NCBI GenBank assembly: GCA_947476765.1
Contig: CANJRK010000038.1
Location: 1 to 7,700 of the forward strand
From: Actinomycetota bacterium
GTDB lineage: Bacteria; Actinomycetota; Actinomycetes; S36-B12; UBA5976
DNA length: 7,700 nucleotides
Reading direction: 5' to 3'
Part shown: positions 1-6,844 of the stretch, piece by piece
How the letters are laid out: each line of letters starts with the position of its first letter
Numbering within the stretch: the first letter of the stretch is position 1
Notes under the pieces: generated by a model
Database searches by the model: none
What the model was told of the DNA's origin: nothing
The model's input: the letters and a program-made list of their open reading frames with translations, nothing else
Position numbers and translations under genes: made by a program

Positions 1-1
1 C

Positions 2-535
2 ACCAATGGCACCAATGGAACCAATGGCGCCGCTGGACCAGTAGGACCAACTGGTGCCAAGGGTGACCGTGGCCTTGGTGGACCAACAGGCCCGCAAGGA
101 AACCCGGGACTTCAAGGAATTGAAGGTCCAGTTGGAGCCACCGGAGCAGACTCAACTGCAGTTGGCCCAACCGGACCAACTGGTATCACAGGTGAAACTG
201 GTGCTACCGGAGCAACTGGTATCACAGGCGCAACTGGCCCAACCGGACCAACGGGTATTACAGGCGAAACGGGTGCCACGGGTACTGACGGTAGCAACGG
301 TATTAACGGCGTAACTGGTGCCACTGGAGTCGACGGACCAACTGGCCCAGCAGGACCAACTGGTGCCACAGGTTCAGCGGGACCAACCGGAGCAACTGGA
401 CCGAGTTACGCGCCTGCCACTTTCAATGACTTCATAGGATTACCGTGTGGACCAAGCCTAAACGGCGTGATCCAATACGGAACAACATCACTTGTTCCTG
501 GTGAGATTCCTATCGTTTGCTTTGAGGTTGGGTAG
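2..535 (+). CDS. Collagen-like Gly-X-Y repeat protein, 3' part (N-terminus outside window)
   Basis: The open frame enters from the left edge and ends at TAG 533-535, giving 177 visible residues. Glycine codons fall every nine bases from 8 to 143 (16 triplets) and again from 164 to 398 (27 triplets). One break, G-A-D-S-T-A-V at 143-163, is one residue longer than two triplets. Threonine is very frequent in the Y position (GPT, GAT, GIT), as in other bacterial collagen-like proteins, which lack hydroxyproline. Such repeats form trimeric triple helices, usually outside the cell. After the repeats comes a non-repetitive tail of about 42 residues with two cysteines (residues 149 and 173). It could be a trimerisation or capping segment and may form a disulfide. 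There is no LPXTG motif, membrane segment or positive tail at the C-terminus, so any surface anchor or signal peptide must be in the missing N-terminal part. The function is unknown; a surface filament or adhesin is an inference. Confidence 0.85.
   Translation, partial: TNGTNGTNGAAGPVGPTGAKGDRGLGGPTGPQGNPGLQGIEGPVGATGADSTAVGPTGPTGITGETGATGATGITGATGPTGPTGITGETGATGTDGSNGINGVTGATGVDGPTGPAGPTGATGSAGPTGATGPSYAPATFNDFIGLPCGPSLNGVIQYGTTSLVPGEIPIVCFEVG
164..283 (+). repeat. Duplicated 16-codon collagen block, 72-base period
   Basis: Bases 164-211 and 236-283 encode the same 16 residues (GPTGPTGITGETGATG). They start 72 bases (24 codons) apart. The two DNA copies differ at seven positions, all of them silent third-codon bases. 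This is an internal duplication in the collagen-like gene that has drifted in DNA while the protein stayed identical. Confidence 0.75.
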
Positions 536-537
536 CC

Positions 538-568
538 CCAGGATTCTCAAGGTGAGTTCCAATCCTGG
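538..568 (+). terminator. Hairpin after the collagen-like gene, possible terminator
   Basis: CCAGGATT (538-545) is the exact reverse complement of AATCCTGG (561-568), giving an 8-bp stem that starts two bases after the collagen gene's stop codon. The 15-base interior can add a CTC/GAG mini-stem (546-548 with 554-556). No T run follows, so it is not a classical intrinsic terminator. It could be a U-tail-less terminator or a 3'-end stabilising hairpin. The rest of the gap to 652 holds no promoter I can defend. Confidence 0.4.
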
Positions 569-652
569 CTGAGCGCCTCGATGGGAGTAATCCTTTGAAA
601 GTCCTAAGCAAGTTAGCGCGAGCAGCGAGTGTCACAGGGAGCTATGTAAGGC

Positions 653-1129
653 ATGAAGGTTAAATCGGCAGAAAGTTTTACTTTCTTCCAAATCAGTGTT
701 TCTATTTCCTTAGTGCTTTCAGCCACGATTCTAAGCTTCCGTGAGTACTTTTTGATAAATCCATTCGCAGGCAATATTGGAATAATCAGTTTGCTGCAAG
801 CGGGATCTCTGGTAGCTCTACTTGGGTTAGTTCTGGTGCCGCCTTATTTGTTTAGCGGGCCTTCTAACTGGACTAAAAGACAGTTAAATGTTTTTCTACT
901 TTCTGCCGTTGCCTGGCCGGTTTCACTAATGCTTGTTCGAGTAGCTATTTGGCGAACTACTGGTTTGTTCGTAGTGGATTATTGGCTCAGTTATCCAATT
1001 CTTTTTCTTTGCGAGTTTGGAGCATCCGCTACCTACATCTATTTATTAATCGTATTGAAAAGTAAGAATCAAGGGGTTATAACCGAGGGTCATCATGAAT
1101 CTGGCCAACATCGAGTCAAAAATTTTTAA
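653..1129 (+). CDS. Four-helix integral membrane protein of unknown function
   Basis: This is a 158-residue protein that I do not recognise. Hydrophobic segments at about residues 10-29, 42-66, 78-97 and 110-135 indicate four membrane helices. The loops are short; a K-R pair (75-76) and an R (101) flank the helices, and the C-terminal tail is polar and histidine-containing (about 136-158). There is no signal peptidase site or catalytic motif. The ATG is preceded by GGGAG at 637-641, 11 bases away, which is a workable but distant ribosome site. It starts a run of three same-strand genes: the next begins 33 bases after its stop and the third 28 bases after that, so all three are probably co-transcribed. 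A role as a small partner of the large membrane protein downstream is only suggested by position. Confidence 0.8.
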   Translation: MKVKSAESFTFFQISVSISLVLSATILSFREYFLINPFAGNIGIISLLQAGSLVALLGLVLVPPYLFSGPSNWTKRQLNVFLLSAVAWPVSLMLVRVAIWRTTGLFVVDYWLSYPILFLCEFGASATYIYLLIVLKSKNQGVITEGHHESGQHRVKNF

Positions 1130-1162
1130 AATGGATAAAAGTTATATAGGAATGGAAAAGTA

Positions 1163-1777
1163 ATGTCTGATAACCAAGAAAACCCAGCAACGTCAGATGC
1201 GATTCAAATTGACCCTCGCAAGCGGCTCATAATCGTATTGGGTCTAATCGCAGCCATCTCCTTTGTGGCATGGGTGCTTTCTGGCGATAACGGTGGTACT
1301 ACAGCAGCTCCGGAAACTCCAAGTGTTTCTGCCGCCGGCTCAGTTTCCTTGACAGCAATTCCGGCGACAATTGTGAGCGTAGATGAGTTAATGTCCGCCA
1401 CGAAAGATCTTGGGTTTCCAATTTATTGGAATGGCAAAATGAAGGGCACGAACATCGAACTTACGGTGTTGACCGAAGGAAAGGTCTACGTGCGATACCT
1501 TCCAAAAGATGTTGAGGCGGGTTCGCAGGATCCCTATTTAACAGTCGCTACTTACTATGACACAGATGCAATAGGAAGGGTTCAAAGCCTGGGTTCCACT
1601 GCAGGTGCAAAATACGTTAACTATAAAGGTGGAGCCGTAGCTGCTAGCGCATCTGAATCTGACAGTAATATTTATTTTGCCTTCCCTGGAAATCCAGCGC
1701 TTTACAACATTTACTCTCCGGATCCAAAAATTGCCTGGGATAGTCTGGACTCTGGAACGATCAAAATTCTGCAGTAA
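1163..1777 (+). CDS. Single-pass membrane protein with exported C-terminal domain, unknown function
   Basis: The 204 residues begin with a polar N-terminus ending in DPRKR (17-21). One membrane helix follows at about 22-40, then a low-complexity Gly/Thr/Ala/Ser/Pro linker (41-65) and a globular region of about 135 residues. The positive-inside pattern puts the C-terminal domain outside the membrane, as an uncleaved anchor with no lipobox. The domain contains VYVRYLPKDVEAGSQDPYLT (108-127) and FAFPG (172-176). This resembles, from memory, a conserved actinobacterial family of unknown function in which 'RYL..G..AG...P.LTVATY' is followed by a '..FPG..Y....Y.P' end. I could not search to confirm this. 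No cysteine or catalytic pattern is visible. Upstream AGGA (1148-1151) and a purine-rich stretch serve as the ribosome site. The start overlaps the stop of a ten-residue ORF (TAATG). Confidence 0.82.
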   Translation: MSDNQENPATSDAIQIDPRKRLIIVLGLIAAISFVAWVLSGDNGGTTAAPETPSVSAAGSVSLTAIPATIVSVDELMSATKDLGFPIYWNGKMKGTNIELTVLTEGKVYVRYLPKDVEAGSQDPYLTVATYYDTDAIGRVQSLGSTAGAKYVNYKGGAVAASASESDSNIYFAFPGNPALYNIYSPDPKIAWDSLDSGTIKILQ

Positions 1778-1805
1778 AGAAGTTTGGTTTTAGAAAGCAT
1801 ATTCT

Positions 1806-4178
1806 GTGAGTACTGCAAGTCAAGAATTAATTCAAGCTTGGCTACTTTTCCCTGTCGTATTCATTGTCAGCTCCGCTTGCTTAGGAATAGCGGTATTTAG
1901 CCTTAGCCGTTTAGATCTTAGAAATCCCGTAATACTTCCAACAGGATTTTCAGCTTTAGTTGTCCTTGGTCAACTTACGACCATTAGCCCGATGCTTGCG
2001 CCAAGAACACCTGCGATTTTCATTGTCGTCATTGCAATTTGTGGGATTTACTTTTGGTCAGAAATTCTTTGTTGGTTTAGGAGCAACCTAACTCCATTAG
2101 TACTGGGTCTGGCTGTTTTCTATATCCATGGGCTGCCGATTTTGATGTCAGGAACTCCAACTTTTGCTGGCTGGATCAAGTTAGATGATGGATCTTCTTG
2201 GCTAGCAATGACCGACCAGATGCTCACTGCTGGGCGAGATACCTCAAGTTTGGCACCTTCAACTCACGAAGCAATTTCTCAAATTCTGTTAAATCCGGCT
2301 ACAGAAGACTTGCCATACCCATCTGGTTCATTCGTTCCACTCGGTGTATTTTCTAAATGGCTCTCAATCGATCCGGCTTGGATTTTGCAACCCTACATGG
2401 CTGCCGCTGCCATGCTTTTGTGCATCACATTTTTTGCGCTTTTGCAACAAATAAAAATTCCAAATTGGACTAAATTTCTGGCCGTCGTTTTAGGGCCAAC
2501 ATCGGCACTTTATCTTGGATATGCAATGTGGGGTGGAATCAAGGAGTTGCTCTTGGTGCCTTTGATTGTTTTAGTGACTGCCCTTACTCCAAATGTGTTA
2601 GAGAAAACCAATGAACCCACTAGGGTGATTCCTTTTGCACTTGGCTGCTCTGCTTACGTGTTGATTTTTTCGCTTTCGGGTTTAGTTTGGTTAGCAATTC
2701 CAATACTTTATTTGGTCTTTAAACTCACAATGGAGACAAGAAAGGTGCCTTGGAGACACGCTGCATATTTCATAGCTACCTTTAGCATTTGTTCGCTTGC
2801 CGTGCTTTCGTCAATCGCGAATAGTCCCAAGTCGCTGATGAAAATGCTTACCTTTGCGCAATCTAGTTCAGACATTGGAAATTTGCTTGGACCACTTAAG
2901 TTCACTCAGATTTTTGGAGTTTGGCTAACTGGCGATTTTCGATATCCTCCGCAGTTTCCAGTCGCTAATACTGCGTTAGTACTTTTGGCCGGAGTTTTAT
3001 TCGTGTTTGGATGCTACTTTTTCTTAACAACTGGAAATGGCCACATTGCAGCCCTAGGAATTTGGGTAACCGTACTTTCTGCCATTGCACTTAAAGGAAA
3101 TGCCTGGATCAGTGGAAAGACCCTTGCAATGGCAAGTCCCATCGTGTTGGTTATTGCCTTTTGTGCACTTGGTTTCGTGGCTAATAAATTCTCTATGGAG
3201 GCAGGAATTCTGGCCGCTATCTTAACTGGCGGAGTGCTTGTTTCTTATGCCTATACATATCACGAGGCTTGGCTAGCTCCTTACGACCAACTTAAGGAGC
3301 TTGAAGTGATCGGAAAGGACAGCAGTTTCAGTTCACCCGCATTAATGATCGAATATAGCGCGTACGGTTCAAGACATTTTTTGCGGAAGCTCGATGCTGA
3401 AGGCGCGGGAGAATTGAGGCGAAATTTGATTCCGCTTCGAGACGGTAAAGGTTTAGGTAAGGGTGCATTCGCAGATATTGACGAATTCGCCCTTGACTCT
3501 ATTGAAAAATATCAAACTTTGGTTCTCAGGTCATCACCAAACTCAAGTCGTCCACCCGGAAATTATGATCTGAAATTCATCGGCACCTACTACGAAGTTT
3601 GGCAAAAGAACTTGGAAGTGAAGTTACCTGCCCTGCATTTTCCATTTGGCAGTAAGGGCACCCCTTCGGCAAAACCTGAGTGCTCATTTATTGATTCGGA
3701 AATAGCGAAGACATTGTCAGGTAATGACGTAGCAGTAAGTCCTAGTAGATCTTTCATAAACTTGCCAATTGGGGACATAACAAATCAAGCTAGTGGCCCT
3801 GGCAAGGCATCGGTATTTGAAAGTAAATTTGATGTTTCTGATGCGAACAGGTTTGATTTGTGGGTCGAAGGCTGGATTAAGGGAAGAGCCAAAGTACTCA
3901 TTGACGATGTCCTAGTCACTTCCGTCTCGCATGTTCTAAACGTGGGAGGAAGTTTAACAAAGATTGGCGCAATCGATCTACAGAGTGGCCCACATGTTTT
4001 AAGGGTTGTAATGGATAGTCCATGGTTCATTCCTGGATCTGGCGGACTTTCATACCCAATGGGACCGTTTTACCTTTCTGGTCAAAATGAAAAGTATTCC
4101 GTTGAAGAAGTTTCTCCCAAAAATCTCAATTCGCTTTGCACGAAACCTGTGGACTGGATCGAGTTAGTCCCAAGGTAG
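1806..4178 (+). CDS. Large polytopic membrane protein with extracytoplasmic C-terminal region; GT-C-like candidate
   Basis: This 790-residue protein starts at GTG 1806. An in-frame TAG at 1791-1793 excludes an earlier start, and the next methionine (63) would lose the first helix. The ribosome site is weak (AGAAAG, 1792-1797). I count about 13-14 helices at roughly 12-32, 45-62, 68-85, 96-114, 193-213, 222-240, 244-261, 275-308 (two), 318-337, 388-407, 412-429, 440-458 and 464-482. A non-membrane loop at about 115-190 contains LDD (126-128) and YPSGSFVPLG (171-180). An acidic first large loop is typical of GT-C membrane glycosyltransferases, and YP-x-G elements plus 'GxxKEL' (244-249) recur in large actinobacterial envelope proteins I recall. 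Residues 485-790 are soluble: SRPPGNYDLKFIGTYYEVWQ (581-600), then a beta-rich stretch at about 665-758 with PGSGG (743-747) and GPFYLSG, like a jelly-roll carbohydrate-binding module. A glycosyltransferase role is inference; an uncharacterised membrane protein is the safe name. Confidence 0.88.
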   Translation: MSTASQELIQAWLLFPVVFIVSSACLGIAVFSLSRLDLRNPVILPTGFSALVVLGQLTTISPMLAPRTPAIFIVVIAICGIYFWSEILCWFRSNLTPLVLGLAVFYIHGLPILMSGTPTFAGWIKLDDGSSWLAMTDQMLTAGRDTSSLAPSTHEAISQILLNPATEDLPYPSGSFVPLGVFSKWLSIDPAWILQPYMAAAAMLLCITFFALLQQIKIPNWTKFLAVVLGPTSALYLGYAMWGGIKELLLVPLIVLVTALTPNVLEKTNEPTRVIPFALGCSAYVLIFSLSGLVWLAIPILYLVFKLTMETRKVPWRHAAYFIATFSICSLAVLSSIANSPKSLMKMLTFAQSSSDIGNLLGPLKFTQIFGVWLTGDFRYPPQFPVANTALVLLAGVLFVFGCYFFLTTGNGHIAALGIWVTVLSAIALKGNAWISGKTLAMASPIVLVIAFCALGFVANKFSMEAGILAAILTGGVLVSYAYTYHEAWLAPYDQLKELEVIGKDSSFSSPALMIEYSAYGSRHFLRKLDAEGAGELRRNLIPLRDGKGLGKGAFADIDEFALDSIEKYQTLVLRSSPNSSRPPGNYDLKFIGTYYEVWQKNLEVKLPALHFPFGSKGTPSAKPECSFIDSEIAKTLSGNDVAVSPSRSFINLPIGDITNQASGPGKASVFESKFDVSDANRFDLWVEGWIKGRAKVLIDDVLVTSVSHVLNVGGSLTKIGAIDLQSGPHVLRVVMDSPWFIPGSGGLSYPMGPFYLSGQNEKYSVEEVSPKNLNSLCTKPVDWIELVPR

Positions 4179-4223
4179 ATCCTCTGCATAACCGTGTCCG
4201 GTGCAAATTGTGCTGAGTAACAC

Positions 4224-4241
4224 CGCGCCATGCGCGATTTT
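4224..4241 (+). terminator. GC-rich hairpin with T run after the membrane-protein gene
   Basis: CGCGC (4224-4228) pairs perfectly with GCGCG (4232-4236) across a CAT loop and is followed by ATTTT (4237-4241). It lies 46 bases after the 790-codon gene's stop and ahead of the tRNA. The stem is only 5 bp but all G:C. It is a plausible intrinsic terminator for the three-gene run starting at 653. Confidence 0.5.
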
Positions 4242-4292
4242 CCATAGCCCTATCTAGGTAACTGCCGGTCGCTGGAAACCCAATGAATCAAG

Positions 4293-4298
4293 TAAGAT
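4293..4298 (+). promoter_or_regulatory. Possible -10 element of the tRNA-Lys promoter
   Basis: TAAGAT matches TATAAT at four of six positions and lies about 26 bases before the tRNA, so transcription would begin near 4305 with a leader of roughly 20 bases. No convincing -35 box is visible 16-18 bases upstream. Weak call. Confidence 0.3.
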
Positions 4299-4305
4299 TG
4301 GGGAA

Positions 4306-4319
4306 TTGCCGAAAGGCAA
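4306..4319 (+). other. GAAA-tetraloop hairpin in the tRNA 5' leader
   Basis: TTGCC (4306-4310) and GGCAA (4315-4319) form a perfect 5-bp stem closed by GAAA (4311-4314), a GNRA-type tetraloop. It ends four bases before the first base of the mature tRNA, next to the RNase P cut site. It could help the precursor fold correctly or aid 5' processing. There is no T run, so it is not a terminator. Confidence 0.55.
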
Positions 4320-4323
4320 GGTA

Positions 4324-4399
<76 letters not shown>

Positions 4400-4416
4400 T
4401 TTGTCCAGGTTTGTAC

Positions 4417-4445
4417 TTATCAAAAATGTAACTTCCTCGAATAAT
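4417..4445 (+). promoter_or_regulatory. Likely housekeeping-sigma promoter of the ABC transporter operon
   Basis: TTATCA (4417-4422, four of six matches to TTGACA) and AATAAT (4440-4445, five of six to TATAAT) are separated by exactly 17 bases. Transcription would begin near 4452, leaving a leader of about 40 bases before the ATG at 4493. No obvious hairpin lies between the tRNA and this site, so read-through from the tRNA is also possible. Confidence 0.5.
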
Positions 4446-4492
4446 CACTGTCTATGTGCACGGTTACGCCTAACCTTGATACTGGAGGAAAA

Positions 4493-5515
4493 ATGCCAAC
4501 CAGTGCAATCGAACTTCGAGGATTAGCTAAGTCCTTTGGAGATGTAATCGCTGTTAATAACATTCATCTGGATGTTTATGATGGCGAGTTTTTGACTTTA
4601 CTTGGCCCCTCTGGCTCAGGTAAAACAACAGTGCTTCGAATGATCGCTGGTTTCGAGCCTCCAACTGGTGGAACCATAAAGCTTGATGGCGTTGACGTAA
4701 CTAAGACACCGGCTAACAAGCGTGATGTAAATACCGTTTTTCAGGATTACGCATTATTCCCACACATGTCAGTTCAAGAAAATGTTGAGTATGGTTTGCG
4801 AGTCAAAGGCGTCGATAAGGAATCGCGCGTCAAGCAGGCCCGCGATGCCTTAGAAGGGGTAGCACTTGCCGAGCTTGGATCTCGAAAGCCATCCCAGTTA
4901 TCTGGTGGTCAACGTCAGCGTGTGGCATTAGCACGAGCACTTGTTAATAAGCCGAAAGTTCTTCTACTTGATGAGCCCTTAGGTGCGCTTGATTTAAAAC
5001 TTAGACAACAGATGCAGTCAGAATTAAAGCAGATACAGCGTGACGTGGGGATAACTTTTGTTTTTGTTACTCACGACCAAGAAGAAGCATTGGTGATGAG
5101 TGACAGAATTGCGGTTTTTAATGAAGGTAAAATCGAGCAAATAGATACTGCTGCCAATATCTATGAGCATCCCAAGACTTCATTTGTAGCTGGATTTGTT
5201 GGCAGTTCAAATATGTTTAGCTCTGAAGTCGCCGGAAAATTATTCGGTATTGCGAAATCCTTTAGTTTGCGTCCGGAAAAGATTTCAATTGATAGTTCGG
5301 GTTCAGCGGAGCGTTCCATCAGTGGGCTAGTTTCGGATGTTGAATATCTAGGCCCAATGACTCGTTATGTTGTAGACGTCCAAGGTATTCAAATTATAGT
5401 TTTAGAGCAAAATGAAAACGATCGCTTTTCCGATGTAAGTTCGCGAAAAGGCAGTTCGGTAAAACTCTCATGGAGATTTGATTCTGAACAACTACTAGAA
5501 AATTTCTCGGGTTAA
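4493..5515 (+). CDS. potA: ABC transporter ATP-binding protein, spermidine/putrescine (PotA) family
   Basis: This 340-residue cytoplasmic ATPase powers import through the permeases encoded downstream. All nucleotide-binding motifs are intact: Walker A GPSGSGKTT (38-46), Q-loop Q84 in VFQDYALFPH, signature LSGGQ (136-140), Walker B VLLLDEP (156-162), D-loop GALD and switch histidine H194. Residues after about 235 form a TOBE-type regulatory region with SFSLRPEKISI (256-266) and a second strand-rich part ending near 329. Domain order and length fit PotA and related family members; closely similar ATPases serve Fe3+ (FbpC) and other substrates, but the neighbours favour the Pot group. I place the start at ATG 4493 because GGAGG lies at 4484-4488, four bases before it. 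An in-frame ATG at 4454 would add 13 unconserved residues and sits almost on the predicted transcription start. The next gene begins 60 bases after the stop. Confidence 0.93.
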   Translation: MPTSAIELRGLAKSFGDVIAVNNIHLDVYDGEFLTLLGPSGSGKTTVLRMIAGFEPPTGGTIKLDGVDVTKTPANKRDVNTVFQDYALFPHMSVQENVEYGLRVKGVDKESRVKQARDALEGVALAELGSRKPSQLSGGQRQRVALARALVNKPKVLLLDEPLGALDLKLRQQMQSELKQIQRDVGITFVFVTHDQEEALVMSDRIAVFNEGKIEQIDTAANIYEHPKTSFVAGFVGSSNMFSSEVAGKLFGIAKSFSLRPEKISIDSSGSAERSISGLVSDVEYLGPMTRYVVDVQGIQIIVLEQNENDRFSDVSSRKGSSVKLSWRFDSEQLLENFSG

Positions 5516-5575
5516 CGCTCGGGAAGGCTATTACGGCCAGCGCAAAACAGCGCACTAACAAGAAGGAGGCGGCAG

Positions 5576-6766
5576 ATGCGAACTTCGCAACTGTTTACCA
5601 AAGTGGCAACCGCAGGGGTTGTGGTACTAGTACTAGCTGGCTGTGGCGGTGGATCGTCTTCATCTGCTTCAGGTACCGGCGGAGATGCATATGCAGGACC
5701 AGTTGGTGATGGCGAAGGTGCTATCAGCATTCTTGCCTGGCCAGGTTATGCAGAAAATGGATCTACAGATCCCGCAGTGGACTGGGTTACCCCATTCGAA
5801 ACTGCAACAGGGTGCAAGGCAACAGTCAAGACATTTGGAACATCTGATGAAGCTGTTAGCTTGATGCAAGGTGGCGGTTATGACGTGCTTTCAGCATCTG
5901 GTGATGCGACACTTCGCCTAATCTATGGCGATCTAGTTCAGCCGGTTAATACCGATCTAGTCACTTCATACGGTGATATCTTCTCTGGCCTTAAAGACCA
6001 AAAGTTCAACTCTGTTGATGGCAAGATGTACGGTATTCCACACGGTCGCGGTGCGAACTTGTTGGCTTATAACCCAGCTGTTGTAACGACTGCACCAGAT
6101 TCATGGGGAGTTACCTTTGACCCTGCGTCACCGTACGCAGGAAAAGTAACCGCCTATGACTCACCTATCTTTATTGCAGATGCAGCGCTATACCTAATGA
6201 AGACCAACCCGGACTTAGGCATTCAAGATCCATACGCGCTAGATCAGACTCAGTTCGATGCAGCGATTGCATTACTAGAACAGCAAAAGCCGATCATTGG
6301 CGAGTACTGGGGCGACTACCTAAAGAATATTGATGCCATGTCCAGCGGAACAACCGTGCTGGGTACCACTTGGCAAGTCAACTTGAACTACGCAAATGCC
6401 GAAGGCGAAGTCGTGAAAGCTGTACTTCCTAAGGAAGGTGCAACTGGCTGGTCTGATACTTGGATGGTTGCCAAAGACACTAAGAACATCAACTGTTCCT
6501 ACAAGTGGCTTGATTGGATTTCTGGTCCAGAAGCAAACGCTCAGGTTGCTGAGTGGTTTGGTGAGGCTCCATCGAACTCCAAGGCATGTGCATTAATCAC
6601 CGATGCAACTTTCTGTGAAACGTATCATGCTGCTGATGAAGCATTCTGGAATGACATCTATTTCTGGAATACACCTTCGGAAAAGTGCATAGACGGTCGC
6701 ACGGATGTTAAGTGTGTTCCTTATGCAGAGTGGTCGAAAGCTTGGTCATCACTTCGAAATAGCTAG
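5576..6766 (+). CDS. potD: Extracellular solute-binding lipoprotein, PotD-like, of a polyamine-type ABC importer
   Basis: This 396-residue protein has a lipoprotein signal: charged N-terminus, hydrophobic core (about 10-20), lipobox LAGC with lipid-accepting C23, then a Gly/Ser-rich tether to about residue 48. The mature part reads as a periplasmic-binding-protein fold of the SBP_bac_8/PotD type. ILAWPGY (52-58) corresponds to the first strand and ligand aromatic residues, GGYDVL (100-105) to the next, YGIPHGRGANLLAYN (152-166) to the hinge strand, TTWQVN (264-269) to a ligand tryptophan, and GWSDTWMVAKDTKN (291-304) to the second hinge. It captures substrate at the outer membrane face for the permeases. 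Polyamine is the family default; the exact ligand is not provable here. The six mature cysteines (80, 307, 338, 347, 371, 380) are unusual and could form disulfides. AGAAGGAGG (5561-5569) is a strong ribosome site six bases before the ATG. A perfect terminator hairpin follows. Confidence 0.9.
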   Translation: MRTSQLFTKVATAGVVVLVLAGCGGGSSSSASGTGGDAYAGPVGDGEGAISILAWPGYAENGSTDPAVDWVTPFETATGCKATVKTFGTSDEAVSLMQGGGYDVLSASGDATLRLIYGDLVQPVNTDLVTSYGDIFSGLKDQKFNSVDGKMYGIPHGRGANLLAYNPAVVTTAPDSWGVTFDPASPYAGKVTAYDSPIFIADAALYLMKTNPDLGIQDPYALDQTQFDAAIALLEQQKPIIGEYWGDYLKNIDAMSSGTTVLGTTWQVNLNYANAEGEVVKAVLPKEGATGWSDTWMVAKDTKNINCSYKWLDWISGPEANAQVAEWFGEAPSNSKACALITDATFCETYHAADEAFWNDIYFWNTPSEKCIDGRTDVKCVPYAEWSKAWSSLRNS

Positions 6767-6772
6767 TTAATG

Positions 6773-6817
6773 GTTGGGTGGGTAGCACGATAGCTACCCA
6801 CCCAACTTCTTAGTTTT
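6773..6817 (+). terminator. Strong intrinsic terminator inside the transporter operon
   Basis: GTTGGGTGGGTAGC (6773-6786) pairs without mismatch to GCTACCCACCCAAC (6793-6806), a 14-bp stem with loop ACGATA, followed by the T-rich stretch TTCTTAGTTTT (6807-6817). It begins seven bases after the binding-protein stop and ends about 28 bases before the permease start. It should stop most transcripts after the binding-protein gene and protect their 3' end. Permease expression would then depend on read-through or a separate promoter. Confidence 0.88.
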
Positions 6818-6844
6818 CAACTGATTTAATTCAAGAATGTGGTT

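Noticed and set aside
54..369. Open frames on both strands within the collagen region (86 and 85 residues)
   Set aside because: They are shadows of the Gly-X-Y codon periodicity; the frame with glycine every third residue explains the sequence and runs to a proper stop.
8..403. Short-period repeats that could be mistaken for a CRISPR array or satellite
   Set aside because: The period is nine bases and in frame with a coding sequence; there are no unique spacers between conserved repeats.
595..600. TTGAAA as a -35 box for the three-gene run
   Set aside because: It matches five of six bases of TTGACA, but no -10-like hexamer lies 16-18 bases downstream.
1118..1127. AAAAATTTTT palindrome at the end of the 158-residue gene
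   Set aside because: It is pure A/T, has no loop or GC stem and lies inside a close-packed gene run, so it is not a credible terminator or operator.
5540..5553. GCGC-AAAACA-GCGC mini-hairpin between the ATPase and binding-protein genes
   Set aside because: The stem is only 4 bp and has no T run; it lies eight bases before a strong ribosome site and is most likely chance.
5512..5869. Minus-strand and third-frame open reading frames over the binding-protein N-terminus
   Set aside because: They overlap a clear lipoprotein gene with a strong ribosome site, and their proteins show no recognisable pattern.
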